Shown here one piece after another: positions 17,375 through 26,057 of a stretch of 64,000 nucleotides of DNA. The stretch spans positions 1 through 64,000 of the forward strand of contig CAYFPL010000011.1 in NCBI GenBank assembly GCA_964344935.1. Direction: 5' to 3'. Position 1 is the stretch's first letter. The number at the start of each line of letters is the position of its first letter. The position numbers were made by a program, and so were the translations under genes. Origin of the DNA: GCA-2731375 sp964344935 (GTDB taxonomy: Bacteria; Pseudomonadota; Alphaproteobacteria; GCA-2731375). The notes under the pieces are model-generated. The model saw nothing but the letters and a program-made list of their open reading frames with translations, did not search any database and was not told the DNA's origin.

Positions 17375-18994
17375 CTAGCTTTCCATATAGGCGGTACGCA
17401 CGCCACCATGGGAAATGTTGAAGGGACCGGCGAATGCTGGCGCATAGCCCTTCAACTTCTTGGTCGCCGCGGACGTCAACGGAATGCCGTGGGTGTAGAT
17501 CAAAGCGCAGTCGTCGTTGACCATGCTTTCCACATCCGTATACATCTCCATCCGCACCTGCTTGTCGCGGGTCTCCCGTGCGGCTTTGATCAGCTTGTCG
17601 GCTTCTTCGTTTTTGTAGCCGGTCCGAAGCTTGGTCGATGGTCCAGTCGACATGACGTTGACCGAATACCACTGATCAGGCTCGAAACGATAGCTGTTCG
17701 CGGTAGAATCGATACCGTAGTCGGCTACTTTGTACTTCTTGCGCAGAACCGGGTTATCGAACGTTTCGTTGGTCGGCTTGAAGCCGGCTTCCTGAAGCAT
17801 GGAGTACACAATTTCGCCCGTCTGACGCATGTAGGAATAGGCCTGCCGGGCCACCACCGCGATGGGTGTATTCATGGCATTCAGTTTACGCAGAATAGCC
17901 TTGGATTTTTCCGGATCGTATTCCTTGATGTTCTTAATGTCGGGCATGTGCCAGGTACTGGACGTGCTGTAAAAACCGTTCAGCTTTTCACTCAGGCCGT
18001 TGAAGATCGCCTGGTGAATGGCTTCCTTGTCGATGGCATGGGCCAGGGCCTGACGCATCAGCTTGCCATCTGCCGCGTCCATGGCGAAGGGGCCCTTCTT
18101 GGACTGGACCGCAAGATAACCGGCGCCAACCTGCGGGATATCCCAGGTATTGTAGTTGGCGGTTTCGTTTTTCTTGAAATTCGCGGCGTCCGCATAGGAC
18201 ATATTCTCGATCAGATCGACTTCGCCGGTGCGCAGGGCCGTCAAACGAACCTTGTCCTCTTTCTTGGGATAGCCCTCAATGGCGTTAAGATAGGGATAAG
18301 CGTGACCCTTAGCATCGGTTTGCCAGAAATTTTCGAAGCGCACCATTTCCGTCTTGGCATAACGCTTCCAGCTGACGAATTTGAACGGACCGCAGCCGAT
18401 CGGATGAGTGTCCACCTGATCCACGCTGTTGGGTGCAATCAGATTCACCGGATAATAAGTTACGCTGGCCAGGAACACCGCGCTGGGCGTATCCAGATCG
18501 ATACGGAGCGTATGTTTATCAACCGCCGTGATTTCCTTCACCAGCTTGAAGAAGCTGCGGTGGAAGGAATGGCTGGTTTTCGGATCCCGGACCCGGTCGT
18601 AATTCCACTTGATCGCCGGTGCGTCCACGTCGGCGCCGTTGTGGAAGGTCACGCCCTTACGGATCTTGAAAGTATAGGTCTTCATGTCATCGGAGACGGT
18701 CCATTCCTCGCCGATCGCGGGAACGATGTCCATGTTGGCATCAATATCCAGCAGGCCGCCCGAGGTCGCCGCAAGCGGGTGCGAGACGTAATAGATGACG
18801 TTACGTTGCGGATCCAGGCCGCGGGCATCCGCGCGGGTCGAAAACCGCAGGGTTCCGCCCTTTGCATGCCCAGCCGCAAAAGATGCGCCCGGAACACTCG
18901 CCGCCGCCGCGCCGGCCGCGCCAGCCGCCGTGGTGGCGAGAAACTCACGTCTGGTCTGTTTTCCAAATGTGTTGCTGATCTTCTGCTCGGACAT
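17375..18994 (-). CDS. Peptide ABC transporter substrate-binding protein (SBP_bac_5, Tat signal), importer 2
   Basis: The 539-residue protein has a twin-arginine signal (TRREFLATTAAGAAGAAAA), so it is probably exported folded. The mature part matches the SBP_bac_5 family: WTVSDDMKTYTFKIRKGVTFH, HPIGCGPFKFVSWKR, and ALAHAIDKEAI. It differs from the binding protein of importer 1 in export route and likely ligand. GGGAGG lies 9 bases before the ATG. First gene of the minus-strand operon 17375-15360. Confidence 0.9.
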   Translation of the reverse strand: MSEQKISNTFGKQTRREFLATTAAGAAGAAAASVPGASFAAGHAKGGTLRFSTRADARGLDPQRNVIYYVSHPLAATSGGLLDIDANMDIVPAIGEEWTVSDDMKTYTFKIRKGVTFHNGADVDAPAIKWNYDRVRDPKTSHSFHRSFFKLVKEITAVDKHTLRIDLDTPSAVFLASVTYYPVNLIAPNSVDQVDTHPIGCGPFKFVSWKRYAKTEMVRFENFWQTDAKGHAYPYLNAIEGYPKKEDKVRLTALRTGEVDLIENMSYADAANFKKNETANYNTWDIPQVGAGYLAVQSKKGPFAMDAADGKLMRQALAHAIDKEAIHQAIFNGLSEKLNGFYSTSSTWHMPDIKNIKEYDPEKSKAILRKLNAMNTPIAVVARQAYSYMRQTGEIVYSMLQEAGFKPTNETFDNPVLRKKYKVADYGIDSTANSYRFEPDQWYSVNVMSTGPSTKLRTGYKNEEADKLIKAARETRDKQVRMEMYTDVESMVNDDCALIYTHGIPLTSAATKKLKGYAPAFAGPFNISHGGVRTAYMES

Positions 18995-19135
18995 AATTTA
19001 TAGCCTCCCTTGTGCGAGCCACTCTATCGGTGTGCCTAAGTTCGGCGGCAGGACGGCAGCCTCGTTCTGACTGCCTCCCCCCAAATTTCACGCCGGTTAC
19101 CTCGACACGCGTACGCCTTTGATGTGCGTTTTGTT

Positions 19136-19149
19136 GCTACAAGTGTAGC
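19136..19149. promoter_or_regulatory. GCTACA-AG-TGTAGC palindrome in a 276-bp divergent gap
   Basis: A perfect 6-bp inverted repeat with a two-base centre lies near the middle of the gap between the Tat binding-protein gene (start 18994, minus) and the flavin monooxygenase gene (start 19271, plus). It is a possible operator. No regulator gene is adjacent and nothing else stands out in this gap. Confidence 0.35.
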
Positions 19150-19270
19150 GATGGCGGCGCGGCAATGGCAAATAGATTCTGGTTCGCCGATTTAACAGCG
19201 CGTGGCCTTGCGTTGGGTTTGCTTGGTAACGCAACATTGACAGCAAGCCCTAGTTGCGCAGCAATGGGGC

Positions 19271-20437
19271 ATGGATCAATGCAACGAAACCGGGCCCTTG
19301 GCCGATGCACGGCGCCTCGGCGCCCCGCTTGCGGCGGCTGCTGAAGAGATCGAGCAGAACCGGCGCATACCTGAACCATTGCTGTCGCTTTTACACGAGG
19401 CGGGGCTGTTCAGGCTTCTTTTGCCTCGTGAATTGGGCGGCGGCGAAACCGAGCCCGGCCTATATGTGCGGGTCCTTGAGGAACTGGCCCAGCACGACGC
19501 ATCCGTCGCCTGGAACATATTCGTCGGCAATAGCGCTGCCCTGATCGCGCCCTATATACCTGTCGCGACGGGAAAGGAGGTTTTCGAAGATTCCCGGACC
19601 GTTATCGCCTGGGGGCCGCCCCACAAGGGTCTGGCCGATGCGGTGGACGGCGGTTATCGGGTCAGTGGCACCTGGGAATTCGCCTCAGGCTGCCGGCAAG
19701 CCAACTGGATGGGCGTGCATTGCCGGGTCAAGGAGCCCGATGGCAGCTTGCGTTTGAATGATGCCGGTCGCCCGACGATCCGCACGCTGTTGTTTCCCAG
19801 CGATCAAGCTACCTTGCACGATACTTGGAACACCATTGGGCTTCGGGGCACGGCGTCAGATTCCTACAGCGTCGAGGATGTCTTCGTGCCGGAGGCGTTT
19901 TCAGGCACCCGCGATGATCCCGCTTTACGGCGGCCAAGTGGTCCGTTGTACGCCATTCCCCAGCAGACCCTTTACGCGGTGGGCGTGGCGGCTGTGGCTT
20001 TGGGTATCGGCCGGGCCATGCATGGCGCCTTTGTCGATCTGGCGGCCGAGAAAACGCCACGCGGCCTATCCCGGTTGGCCGACACGCCTTCCATCCAGTC
20101 GGGCGTGGCCCGGGGCGAGGCAACACTCAGCGCGGCCAAGGCTTATCTTTTGGATGTCCTGGCGGATGTGTACGCCGGCGCGGGAGAGATCGAGCCCATT
20201 GATGTCCCGGACCGGGCGCGGGTGCGCCTTGCCTCCACCCATGCGATTTTTGGCGCCGCTGAGGTGGTGGACTGGGTGTACAAGGCGGCAGGCGTTAGCG
20301 CCATTTTTCCAGGTACGCCGTTCGAGCGGCGTTTCCGCGACATGCATACCCTGACCCAGCAGATCCAGGCCCGCGACTCCCATTTCGAAAGCGCCGGTCA
20401 GGTGCTGCTTGGCGAGCCGCCGGACTTTTATGTCTAA
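19271..20437 (+). CDS. Acyl-CoA-dehydrogenase-fold flavin monooxygenase/oxidase
   Basis: The 388-residue protein has the acyl-CoA dehydrogenase layout: helical N-terminus (LHEAGLFRLLLPRELGGGE), middle beta domain (GTWEFASGCRQANWMGV) and helical C-terminus ending with RRFRDMHTLTQQIQARDSHFE. The C-terminal RD-H-TQQ-Q motif and the weak match to the CoA-binding loop suggest the two-component flavin monooxygenase branch (HsaA, DszC, HpaB-like) rather than beta-oxidation. Such enzymes use reduced FMN from a partner reductase. The DMT exporter gene begins directly after its stop codon. The aromatic or heteroatom substrate is unknown. Confidence 0.75.
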   Translation: MDQCNETGPLADARRLGAPLAAAAEEIEQNRRIPEPLLSLLHEAGLFRLLLPRELGGGETEPGLYVRVLEELAQHDASVAWNIFVGNSAALIAPYIPVATGKEVFEDSRTVIAWGPPHKGLADAVDGGYRVSGTWEFASGCRQANWMGVHCRVKEPDGSLRLNDAGRPTIRTLLFPSDQATLHDTWNTIGLRGTASDSYSVEDVFVPEAFSGTRDDPALRRPSGPLYAIPQQTLYAVGVAAVALGIGRAMHGAFVDLAAEKTPRGLSRLADTPSIQSGVARGEATLSAAKAYLLDVLADVYAGAGEIEPIDVPDRARVRLASTHAIFGAAEVVDWVYKAAGVSAIFPGTPFERRFRDMHTLTQQIQARDSHFESAGQVLLGEPPDFYV

Positions 20438-21346
20438 ATGACATACTTGACCGCCACGGCGCCCACTTGGCGCGCAAATTTCATCGGTCTTCTACTGGTC
20501 CTCCTTGGCGGTCTGTTTATTACTTCGCTGACCTGGATCGTGCGCAGCGTGGCGGATGATGTGGATCCATTGCAGGCCGGCTTCATGCGCTATGCCTTTG
20601 GCACCCTGCTTCTTCTGCCGCTGTTATTTCGCTTCCAACCGACGGATTTTGCGCCGAGGCTGGTCGGCGGCCACATCCTGCGCGGCGTCGTGCATGCCGT
20701 CAGCGTGTTGTTGTGGTTCTACGCGGTAACCAAAATGACGCTGGCGGATCTCACCGCCCTCAGTTTCACCGCCCCCGTTTTCATCACTCTGGGCGCCTTT
20801 TTGTTCCTAGGCGAAAGTTTCAGCTACCGCCGCTTGGGCGGCATAACCGCCGCCTTCATCGGTGCCGTTGTGATCTTGCGGCCGGGCATCGAGGTTATTT
20901 CCGTGGGCGCCATCGCGATCCTGATCTCGGCGCCGTTTCAGGCCGCCTCCACCCTGATCGGCAAACATCTGGCGCCGCGCACGTCCACCTTTGCCATGGT
21001 TTTTTATCTGTCCTTTTTTGTTGCCTTGACCAGCCTGGTGCCCACGTTGTTCGTCTGGAACACACCGTCGCTGCATACCTGCGCCTTAACCTTCGGTGCC
21101 GGTGTCATGGCGACCTGTGCCCATGTCTGCTGGACAAAGTCGTTCCAGATGGCGGATCTCTCATTTACCCAGCCCGGCATGTATTTCACTCTGATCTGGG
21201 CTGCCGCCATCGGGTTTTTCCTTTACGACGAGGTGCCTGACATCTGGTCAGGTGCCGGGGCGGCGATTATCATTGCTGCGACGGCCTATATCGCCGCCCG
21301 TGAGCGGCGCGTGGGTCAAGCAAATGTGGTGAGAGAGGGACCATGA
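20438..21346 (+). CDS. EamA/DMT-family transporter
   Basis: The 302-residue protein has ten predicted membrane helices in two EamA repeats. The first ends near LTALSFTAPVFITLGAFLFLGE and the second near LSFTQPGMYFTLIWAAAIGFFLYDEVPD. Such carriers export or import small metabolites across the inner membrane. The start ATG directly abuts the preceding stop, and its end overlaps the UbiX start by ATGA. Confidence 0.88.
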   Translation: MTYLTATAPTWRANFIGLLLVLLGGLFITSLTWIVRSVADDVDPLQAGFMRYAFGTLLLLPLLFRFQPTDFAPRLVGGHILRGVVHAVSVLLWFYAVTKMTLADLTALSFTAPVFITLGAFLFLGESFSYRRLGGITAAFIGAVVILRPGIEVISVGAIAILISAPFQAASTLIGKHLAPRTSTFAMVFYLSFFVALTSLVPTLFVWNTPSLHTCALTFGAGVMATCAHVCWTKSFQMADLSFTQPGMYFTLIWAAAIGFFLYDEVPDIWSGAGAAIIIAATAYIAARERRVGQANVVREGP

Positions 21347-21912
21347 GCCTGCCCCTGGTCGTGGCGATCACCGGCGCCAGCGGCGTCGTCTACGGCATCG
21401 AAATCCTCAAGGCCTTGAAATCACTCGAGGTGCCGACACATTTGATCGTGACCGAGGCTGGGGTTCAGACCTTAAAATATGAGAGCGAGATGAGCCTGGC
21501 TCAGGTGCGCGGCCTGGCCGATGTGGTGCATTCCAACAAGGATATCGCCGCTTCCATCTCGTCCGGCTCGTTCCTCACCCGAGGCATGATCGTTGCCCCC
21601 TGTTCCATCAAGACCCTTTCCTCTATCGCGAACTCCTACGATGCAGATCTGGTCGCGCGCGCCGCGGACGTAACCTTGAAGGAGCGACGGCCGCTGGTTC
21701 TCATGGTGCGGGAAACCCCATTGCACAAAGGGCATCTGGAGCTGATGGTGCGGGCGGCGGACTACGGCGCCATTATCATGCCGCCCATGCCGGCCTTTTA
21801 TCACAACCCAAAATCCCTGCAGGAAATCATCGACCAAGGGGTGGCCCGAGCACTGGATCAAATGGGCATCACCCATGCCCTGTTTCCCAGGTGGGACGAC
21901 AACAAGGCCTGA
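21343..21912 (+). CDS. ubiX: UbiX-family flavin prenyltransferase
   Basis: The 189-residue protein matches UbiX throughout: GASGVVYGIEILKAL (FMN loop), SGSFLTRGMIVAPCSIKTLSSIA, and the region KERRPLVLMVRETPLHKGHLE. UbiX transfers a dimethylallyl group to FMN to make the cofactor of UbiD decarboxylases. No UbiD is adjacent, but one lies at 38532. The ATG overlaps the upstream transporter stop (ATGA), implying one operon with 19271-21346. Confidence 0.93.
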   Translation: MSLPLVVAITGASGVVYGIEILKALKSLEVPTHLIVTEAGVQTLKYESEMSLAQVRGLADVVHSNKDIAASISSGSFLTRGMIVAPCSIKTLSSIANSYDADLVARAADVTLKERRPLVLMVRETPLHKGHLELMVRAADYGAIIMPPMPAFYHNPKSLQEIIDQGVARALDQMGITHALFPRWDDNKA

Positions 21913-21935
21913 GCTCGTCGGCGAGGGAGCCGCAA

Positions 21936-22841
21936 ATGCCGTACAATTCAGTATTCGCTGCCGATCTGTTCAAGGGTCAGACCATCGTTGTGACGGGCGG
22001 AGGCAGCGGCATCGGGCGCTGCATTGCCCATGAATTGGCGTATTTGGGCGCAATGGTTGTGATCACGGGGCGAAACCGGGAGAAGCTGGAGACCGTCGAA
22101 GCGGAGATTATCGAGGACGGCGGCAAGGCGGACCATTTCGCATTTGATATTCGCGAGGAAGAGGCGGTCGCGGGAAACGTGGCGCAAATTCTTGCAAAAC
22201 ATGGACCCATCGCAGGTCTAGTCAACAATGCCGGTGGGCAATTTCTGGCCAAGCTGGAGGATATCAGCCAAAAGGGCTGGGAAACGGTGGTGCGGACAAA
22301 CTTGACCGGCGGTTTCCTCATGGCGCGGGAGGTCCTGAACCAATCCATGAACAGGACCGGCGGCGCCATCGTCAACATCACCGCCGATCACGCCCGGTCC
22401 ATGCCCGGTTTAGGTCATTCCGGCGCGGCTCGCGCTGGCATGGAGAATTTCACCCGGACGGCCGCTTTGGAATGGGCCCACTATGGCGTGCGCGTCAACG
22501 TAGTTGCACCGGGCTATGTCGCGACCCAGGGCTTGCAGCAATATCCCCTAGCGCACAAGCGGAAGATCCGAAAACGCAAGACCTTCGTGCCATCCCGGCG
22601 CTTGGCGACAGAGGCTGAAGTCTCAGCGGCAGTGGTGTTCCTGCTCTCGCCGGCGGCCGCCTTCATTTCCGGCGAGACCATCGGCGTCGACGGCGCCGTC
22701 CCCGCAATGACCGCGGAATACGCCCTCAGCCCGGAAAACCAGCCGTCCGAAGATGATCGCTATCCGATCTTCGATGGCTTTCATCGGCGCGCGAACCTGG
22801 ATTTCCTGGAAGAAGAACATACCTTTGACGAAGACGAATAA
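21936..22841 (+). CDS. Short-chain dehydrogenase/reductase (SDR)
   Basis: The 301-residue protein has the classical SDR cofactor motif TGGGSGIGR, an NNAGG strand (LVNNAGGQF) and VNVVAPGYVATQ. At the active-site region (MPGLGHSGAARAGMENF) the usual YxxxK is replaced by SGAARA, so catalysis may be altered; the family resembles the peroxisomal trans-2-enoyl-CoA/2,4-dienoyl-CoA reductase type, which also lacks the Tyr. The ATG at 21936 follows GAGGGAG by 7 bases. The tail is about 40 residues longer than a minimal SDR. Confidence 0.85.
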   Translation: MPYNSVFAADLFKGQTIVVTGGGSGIGRCIAHELAYLGAMVVITGRNREKLETVEAEIIEDGGKADHFAFDIREEEAVAGNVAQILAKHGPIAGLVNNAGGQFLAKLEDISQKGWETVVRTNLTGGFLMAREVLNQSMNRTGGAIVNITADHARSMPGLGHSGAARAGMENFTRTAALEWAHYGVRVNVVAPGYVATQGLQQYPLAHKRKIRKRKTFVPSRRLATEAEVSAAVVFLLSPAAAFISGETIGVDGAVPAMTAEYALSPENQPSEDDRYPIFDGFHRRANLDFLEEEHTFDEDE

Positions 22842-22916
22842 GCCTATGGCTCTTTGACCCTCTCGCGATTCTGGTGGCAAGGACGTCGCCAAAATTGGTT
22901 CCACTGATCAGCCGAA

Positions 22917-23810
22917 ATGCCCCAGAGAAATCTCCTTACGGTCTCCTCAAAGTTATGGTTCACCGCTATGCCGGCGGTGCTGGTATTACTGTGGAGCACG
23001 GGCTTCATCGGTGCGAAATTCGGGCTGCCCTATGCCGAACCTGCGACTTTTCTGGCCTACCGTTGTTCCCTGGTGGCCGCCATTCTGATCGTCATCGCCG
23101 TGGTCATGCGGGCACCCTGGCCAAGGTCGCCAATGGCCGTATTCCACATCGTGGTTGTCGGGCTGTTGCTACAGGCAGTCAATTTGGGATGCGTGTATTT
23201 CGCCATCAGCATGGGCGTCGATGCGTCCGTATCGGCATTGATCAATGGTTTGCAGCCGGTCCTTGTGGCGGTGTTCGCCGGCTATCTGTTGGGCGAGTCC
23301 ATCAACATGCGGCAGTGGCTTGGATTTGTCCTGGGTTTCGGCGGCGTCGCCTTGGTCGTTTGGCAAAAGCTTCAACTGGGTAACGGCACGCCACTTGCCA
23401 TGGTGTTGTCCGTTGCGGCCCTGCTGGGTCTGAGCATCGGCGTCATCTATCAGAAGAGGTTCTGCCAAGAAATGGACCTGCGCACCGGCACTGCCATACA
23501 GAATTTGGCGGCTGCCGCTGCAATGTGGGGACTGGCCTTTGCGTTCGAAACGCGGGTGGTTCAGTGGACCGGCGAATTCATTTTCGCCTTTCTCTGGCTA
23601 ACCTTCGTTCTTTCCCTGGGGGCCATCATCTTGTTGTTGTACATGATCCGCCGCGGCCAAGCGGCGCGGGTTTCCAGCCTGTTCTTTCTGGTGCCGCCCG
23701 TCACGGCCGTGATTTCCTATTTTCTCTTTGGCGAAACTTTCGGGCCCGTCGCCTTCATTGGCCTGATCGTCGCTGTTGGCGGGGTGGCCTTGGTCAATAG
23801 GGCCGCCTGA
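22917..23810 (+). CDS. EamA/DMT-family transporter
   Basis: The 297-residue protein has ten predicted helices in two EamA repeats (WSTGFIGAKFGLPYAEPATFLAYR at the start; SSLFFLVPPVTAVISYFLFGE near the end). Its ribosome site is weak, and a second in-frame ATG at 22968 would shorten it by 17 residues. Its substrate is not evident. It converges on an amidohydrolase gene 3 bases away. Confidence 0.87.
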   Translation: MPQRNLLTVSSKLWFTAMPAVLVLLWSTGFIGAKFGLPYAEPATFLAYRCSLVAAILIVIAVVMRAPWPRSPMAVFHIVVVGLLLQAVNLGCVYFAISMGVDASVSALINGLQPVLVAVFAGYLLGESINMRQWLGFVLGFGGVALVVWQKLQLGNGTPLAMVLSVAALLGLSIGVIYQKRFCQEMDLRTGTAIQNLAAAAAMWGLAFAFETRVVQWTGEFIFAFLWLTFVLSLGAIILLLYMIRRGQAARVSSLFFLVPPVTAVISYFLFGETFGPVAFIGLIVAVGGVALVNRAA

Positions 23811-23812
23811 AG

Positions 23813-24919
23813 TCATCTCATCCCAATGAATCTCGCCGCGTTTTCGTGGCGGATCAGGTCCGCGAGGGCGGGGTCGATGGGGGCGAGATGCTCCTCCAAC
23901 TCCTTCACGGCACCTGGATAGGTGCAGTCATAATGGGGATAGTCGGCGCCCCAAAAGACGCATTTCTCCAGACCCAGCTGTTGAATTTTCGGCAATCGAT
24001 GGGCCTCGTCCGCCTCGATTGAGATAAAGCATTGCTCGCGGAACAATTCTGACGGCCGCCGGGTCAGCCAGGGGACACGGGCACCCATGACTTCGAAATG
24101 CTCGTCCATGCGCCCAAGCCAATATTCCAGCCAACCCAGGCCGGATTCTAGAAACGCCACACGCAGATCGGGATGGCGCTGCAATACGCCGCCGGCGACG
24201 ATATCCAGGCAGGCGGCCATCTGCTCAAAGGGGTGGCAGATCATATGGGTGAAAAAGGTATTCTTATAACGGCTATTGGCAAAACTGGGCATTTGCGAGC
24301 CGAAGCTGCCGTGTACGGCGGCGACCAGGCCTTGGTCCGAGACGGCGTTCCAAAACGGTGCGAGGGCATCGTCATGCAGCGCCAAACCGTTATAGCGTTC
24401 GGGCCGGAAGGCGACGCCTTTTAGGCCAAGTTGCGCGATATGGGCGATCTCCTTGGTTGCCGCGTCCACATTCTGCAACGGCGCCAGGCCGACGGCGTCC
24501 AGGCGGCCCTTGCCGTCCCGGCACATATCAGCGATCCACTCGTTGTAGCCATGGCAGGCTGCGGCTGCCACGTCCGGGTCCTCGATATCGCCACAAAGCA
24601 GGTACATGGACGGGAATAGCAAACAATGCTCGATGCCTTCGGCGTCCATAACCGCCAACCGTTCGCCGCCGTCGTATGAACCGGGCGTGATGTCGTCCCA
24701 AGTAGGAGGGTTGTCAGGGTCTTCCATGCCGTTGGGGACGCAGGCAGTGGCGGGCAGCAAATCCTCGCGCACGGTGCCGTTTATCCAGGTTCTGTCCTGG
24801 CCGTCATCGCCCCGTTCAATTCGGATGGTACGGTCGCGGTATTCGCGGGGGACGTATTCCTGCCACAGGGACTTGGTTTCGCAGATATGGCCGTCGGCGT
24901 CGATCACTCGGTGCGTCAT
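23813..24919 (-). CDS. Amidohydrolase-family protein (ACMSD-like decarboxylase/hydrolase)
   Basis: The 368-residue protein starts with RVIDADGHICE, where the usual HxH of amidohydrolases is DGH, as in many ACMSD-related members. It has HMICHPFEQM, LRVAFLESGLGWLEYWLGRMDE and WGADYPHYDCTYPGA, the last carrying the metal-site Asp. Members decarboxylate or hydrolyse aromatic-derived acids. ATG at 24919 (GGGAG 9 bases upstream) is chosen over ATG at 24943, which has a poor site. It is divergent from the agmatinase-like gene. Confidence 0.82.
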   Translation of the reverse strand: MTHRVIDADGHICETKSLWQEYVPREYRDRTIRIERGDDGQDRTWINGTVREDLLPATACVPNGMEDPDNPPTWDDITPGSYDGGERLAVMDAEGIEHCLLFPSMYLLCGDIEDPDVAAAACHGYNEWIADMCRDGKGRLDAVGLAPLQNVDAATKEIAHIAQLGLKGVAFRPERYNGLALHDDALAPFWNAVSDQGLVAAVHGSFGSQMPSFANSRYKNTFFTHMICHPFEQMAACLDIVAGGVLQRHPDLRVAFLESGLGWLEYWLGRMDEHFEVMGARVPWLTRRPSELFREQCFISIEADEAHRLPKIQQLGLEKCVFWGADYPHYDCTYPGAVKELEEHLAPIDPALADLIRHENAARFIGMR

Positions 24920-25032
24920 CTGGTTCCGCTCCCTATCGCTCATAGGCTTTTCGAGAGTTAAACCTGCGTACGCGCGCGGGTCAAACGCCGGGCCGCCATA
25001 TGCTAGGCTGATGGCAATAATTTGGAGCAGCT

Positions 25033-25980
25033 ATGAGCGATTTGACCAAGGCGCCGCGGTTCGTCGGCATACCGACTTTCATGCGAACACCCTATCAGCC
25101 GGACCCGGCGGGTTTGGAAATCGCCCTTGTAGGTGTGCCCTATGACGGCGGCGTGACGAACCGGGCTGGGGCCCGCCATGGGCCACGGGAAATCCGGAAC
25201 GCCTCGTCCCTATGCCGGGCCATCCATCATGTCAGCCGCATCAATCCCTATGAACTCTGCAAGATCGCCGATGTGGGCGATGTGCCGTTCGAGGCCATAA
25301 TGCAGCCCGACCAGGCGGTGGAGGAGATCGAGGCCTTTTACCGACGCATCGTGGCCGCCGGCGCCGTGCCGCTCAGTGCCGGCGGCGATCATTCCATCAC
25401 CTATCCCATCTTCCGCGCCTTGGTGGACGGCGGTGCGCCCATCGGCATGATCCATATAGATGCCCACACCGATACATGGGGGCCGTTCCAGGGCAACAAG
25501 TTCAATCACGGGGCGCCGTTCCGCAACGCGGTCAATGACGGCATTCTGGATCCGAAACGTACGATACAGATTGGCATTCGCGGGGCGCAGAATTTTTCGG
25601 ACGGCTGGGATTTCTCGCTGGAGAGCGGTATGCGCGTCATCTTCATGGAAGAATTCACTGCCCTGGGTGTCGAGGGTGTGGTGGCAGAGGCACGGAGGGT
25701 GGTCGGCGACGAACCCACATATGTCTCGTTCGATGTTGACGGGTTGGACCCGGTGTATGCCCCAGGCACCGGGACGCCGGAAATTGGCGGCATCACCACG
25801 TTGGAGGCCCAGGCCTTGCTTGGCGGATTGCGCGGTTTGAACCTGATCGGCGGCGATGTGGTGGAGGTCTCGCCGCCTTTTGACCAGACCGGCAACACGG
25901 CCCTGGTTGGCGCCACCTTGATGTTCGAGATTCTTTGCCTATTGGGGGAAGCTGTGGCGGCGCGACGCGCGGGTGGCTAG
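25033..25980 (+). CDS. Agmatinase/ureohydrolase-family protein
   Basis: The 315-residue protein has all three manganese motifs of the arginase superfamily: GGDHS near residue 117, IHIDAHTDT near 142 and SFDVDGLDP near 235. The PGTGTPE loop is typical of agmatinase, guanidinobutyrase and related enzymes that release urea. It is cytosolic. The exact guanidino substrate cannot be assigned. GGAG lies 6 bases before the ATG. The 2-oxoglutarate dioxygenase gene follows after 77 bases. Confidence 0.88.
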   Translation: MSDLTKAPRFVGIPTFMRTPYQPDPAGLEIALVGVPYDGGVTNRAGARHGPREIRNASSLCRAIHHVSRINPYELCKIADVGDVPFEAIMQPDQAVEEIEAFYRRIVAAGAVPLSAGGDHSITYPIFRALVDGGAPIGMIHIDAHTDTWGPFQGNKFNHGAPFRNAVNDGILDPKRTIQIGIRGAQNFSDGWDFSLESGMRVIFMEEFTALGVEGVVAEARRVVGDEPTYVSFDVDGLDPVYAPGTGTPEIGGITTLEAQALLGGLRGLNLIGGDVVEVSPPFDQTGNTALVGATLMFEILCLLGEAVAARRAGG

Positions 25981-26057
25981 TGCTCTGGCCGCTTCCTTGC
26001 GCGGCGTGCAATGGTTCCATATGGTGATTGAAAGGCTTGGGCGATGAGGAAGCGGAC

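Noticed and set aside
17360..19003. 547-codon plus-strand frame
   Set aside because: It is antisense to the Tat-type binding protein, which has a clear signal and family motifs.
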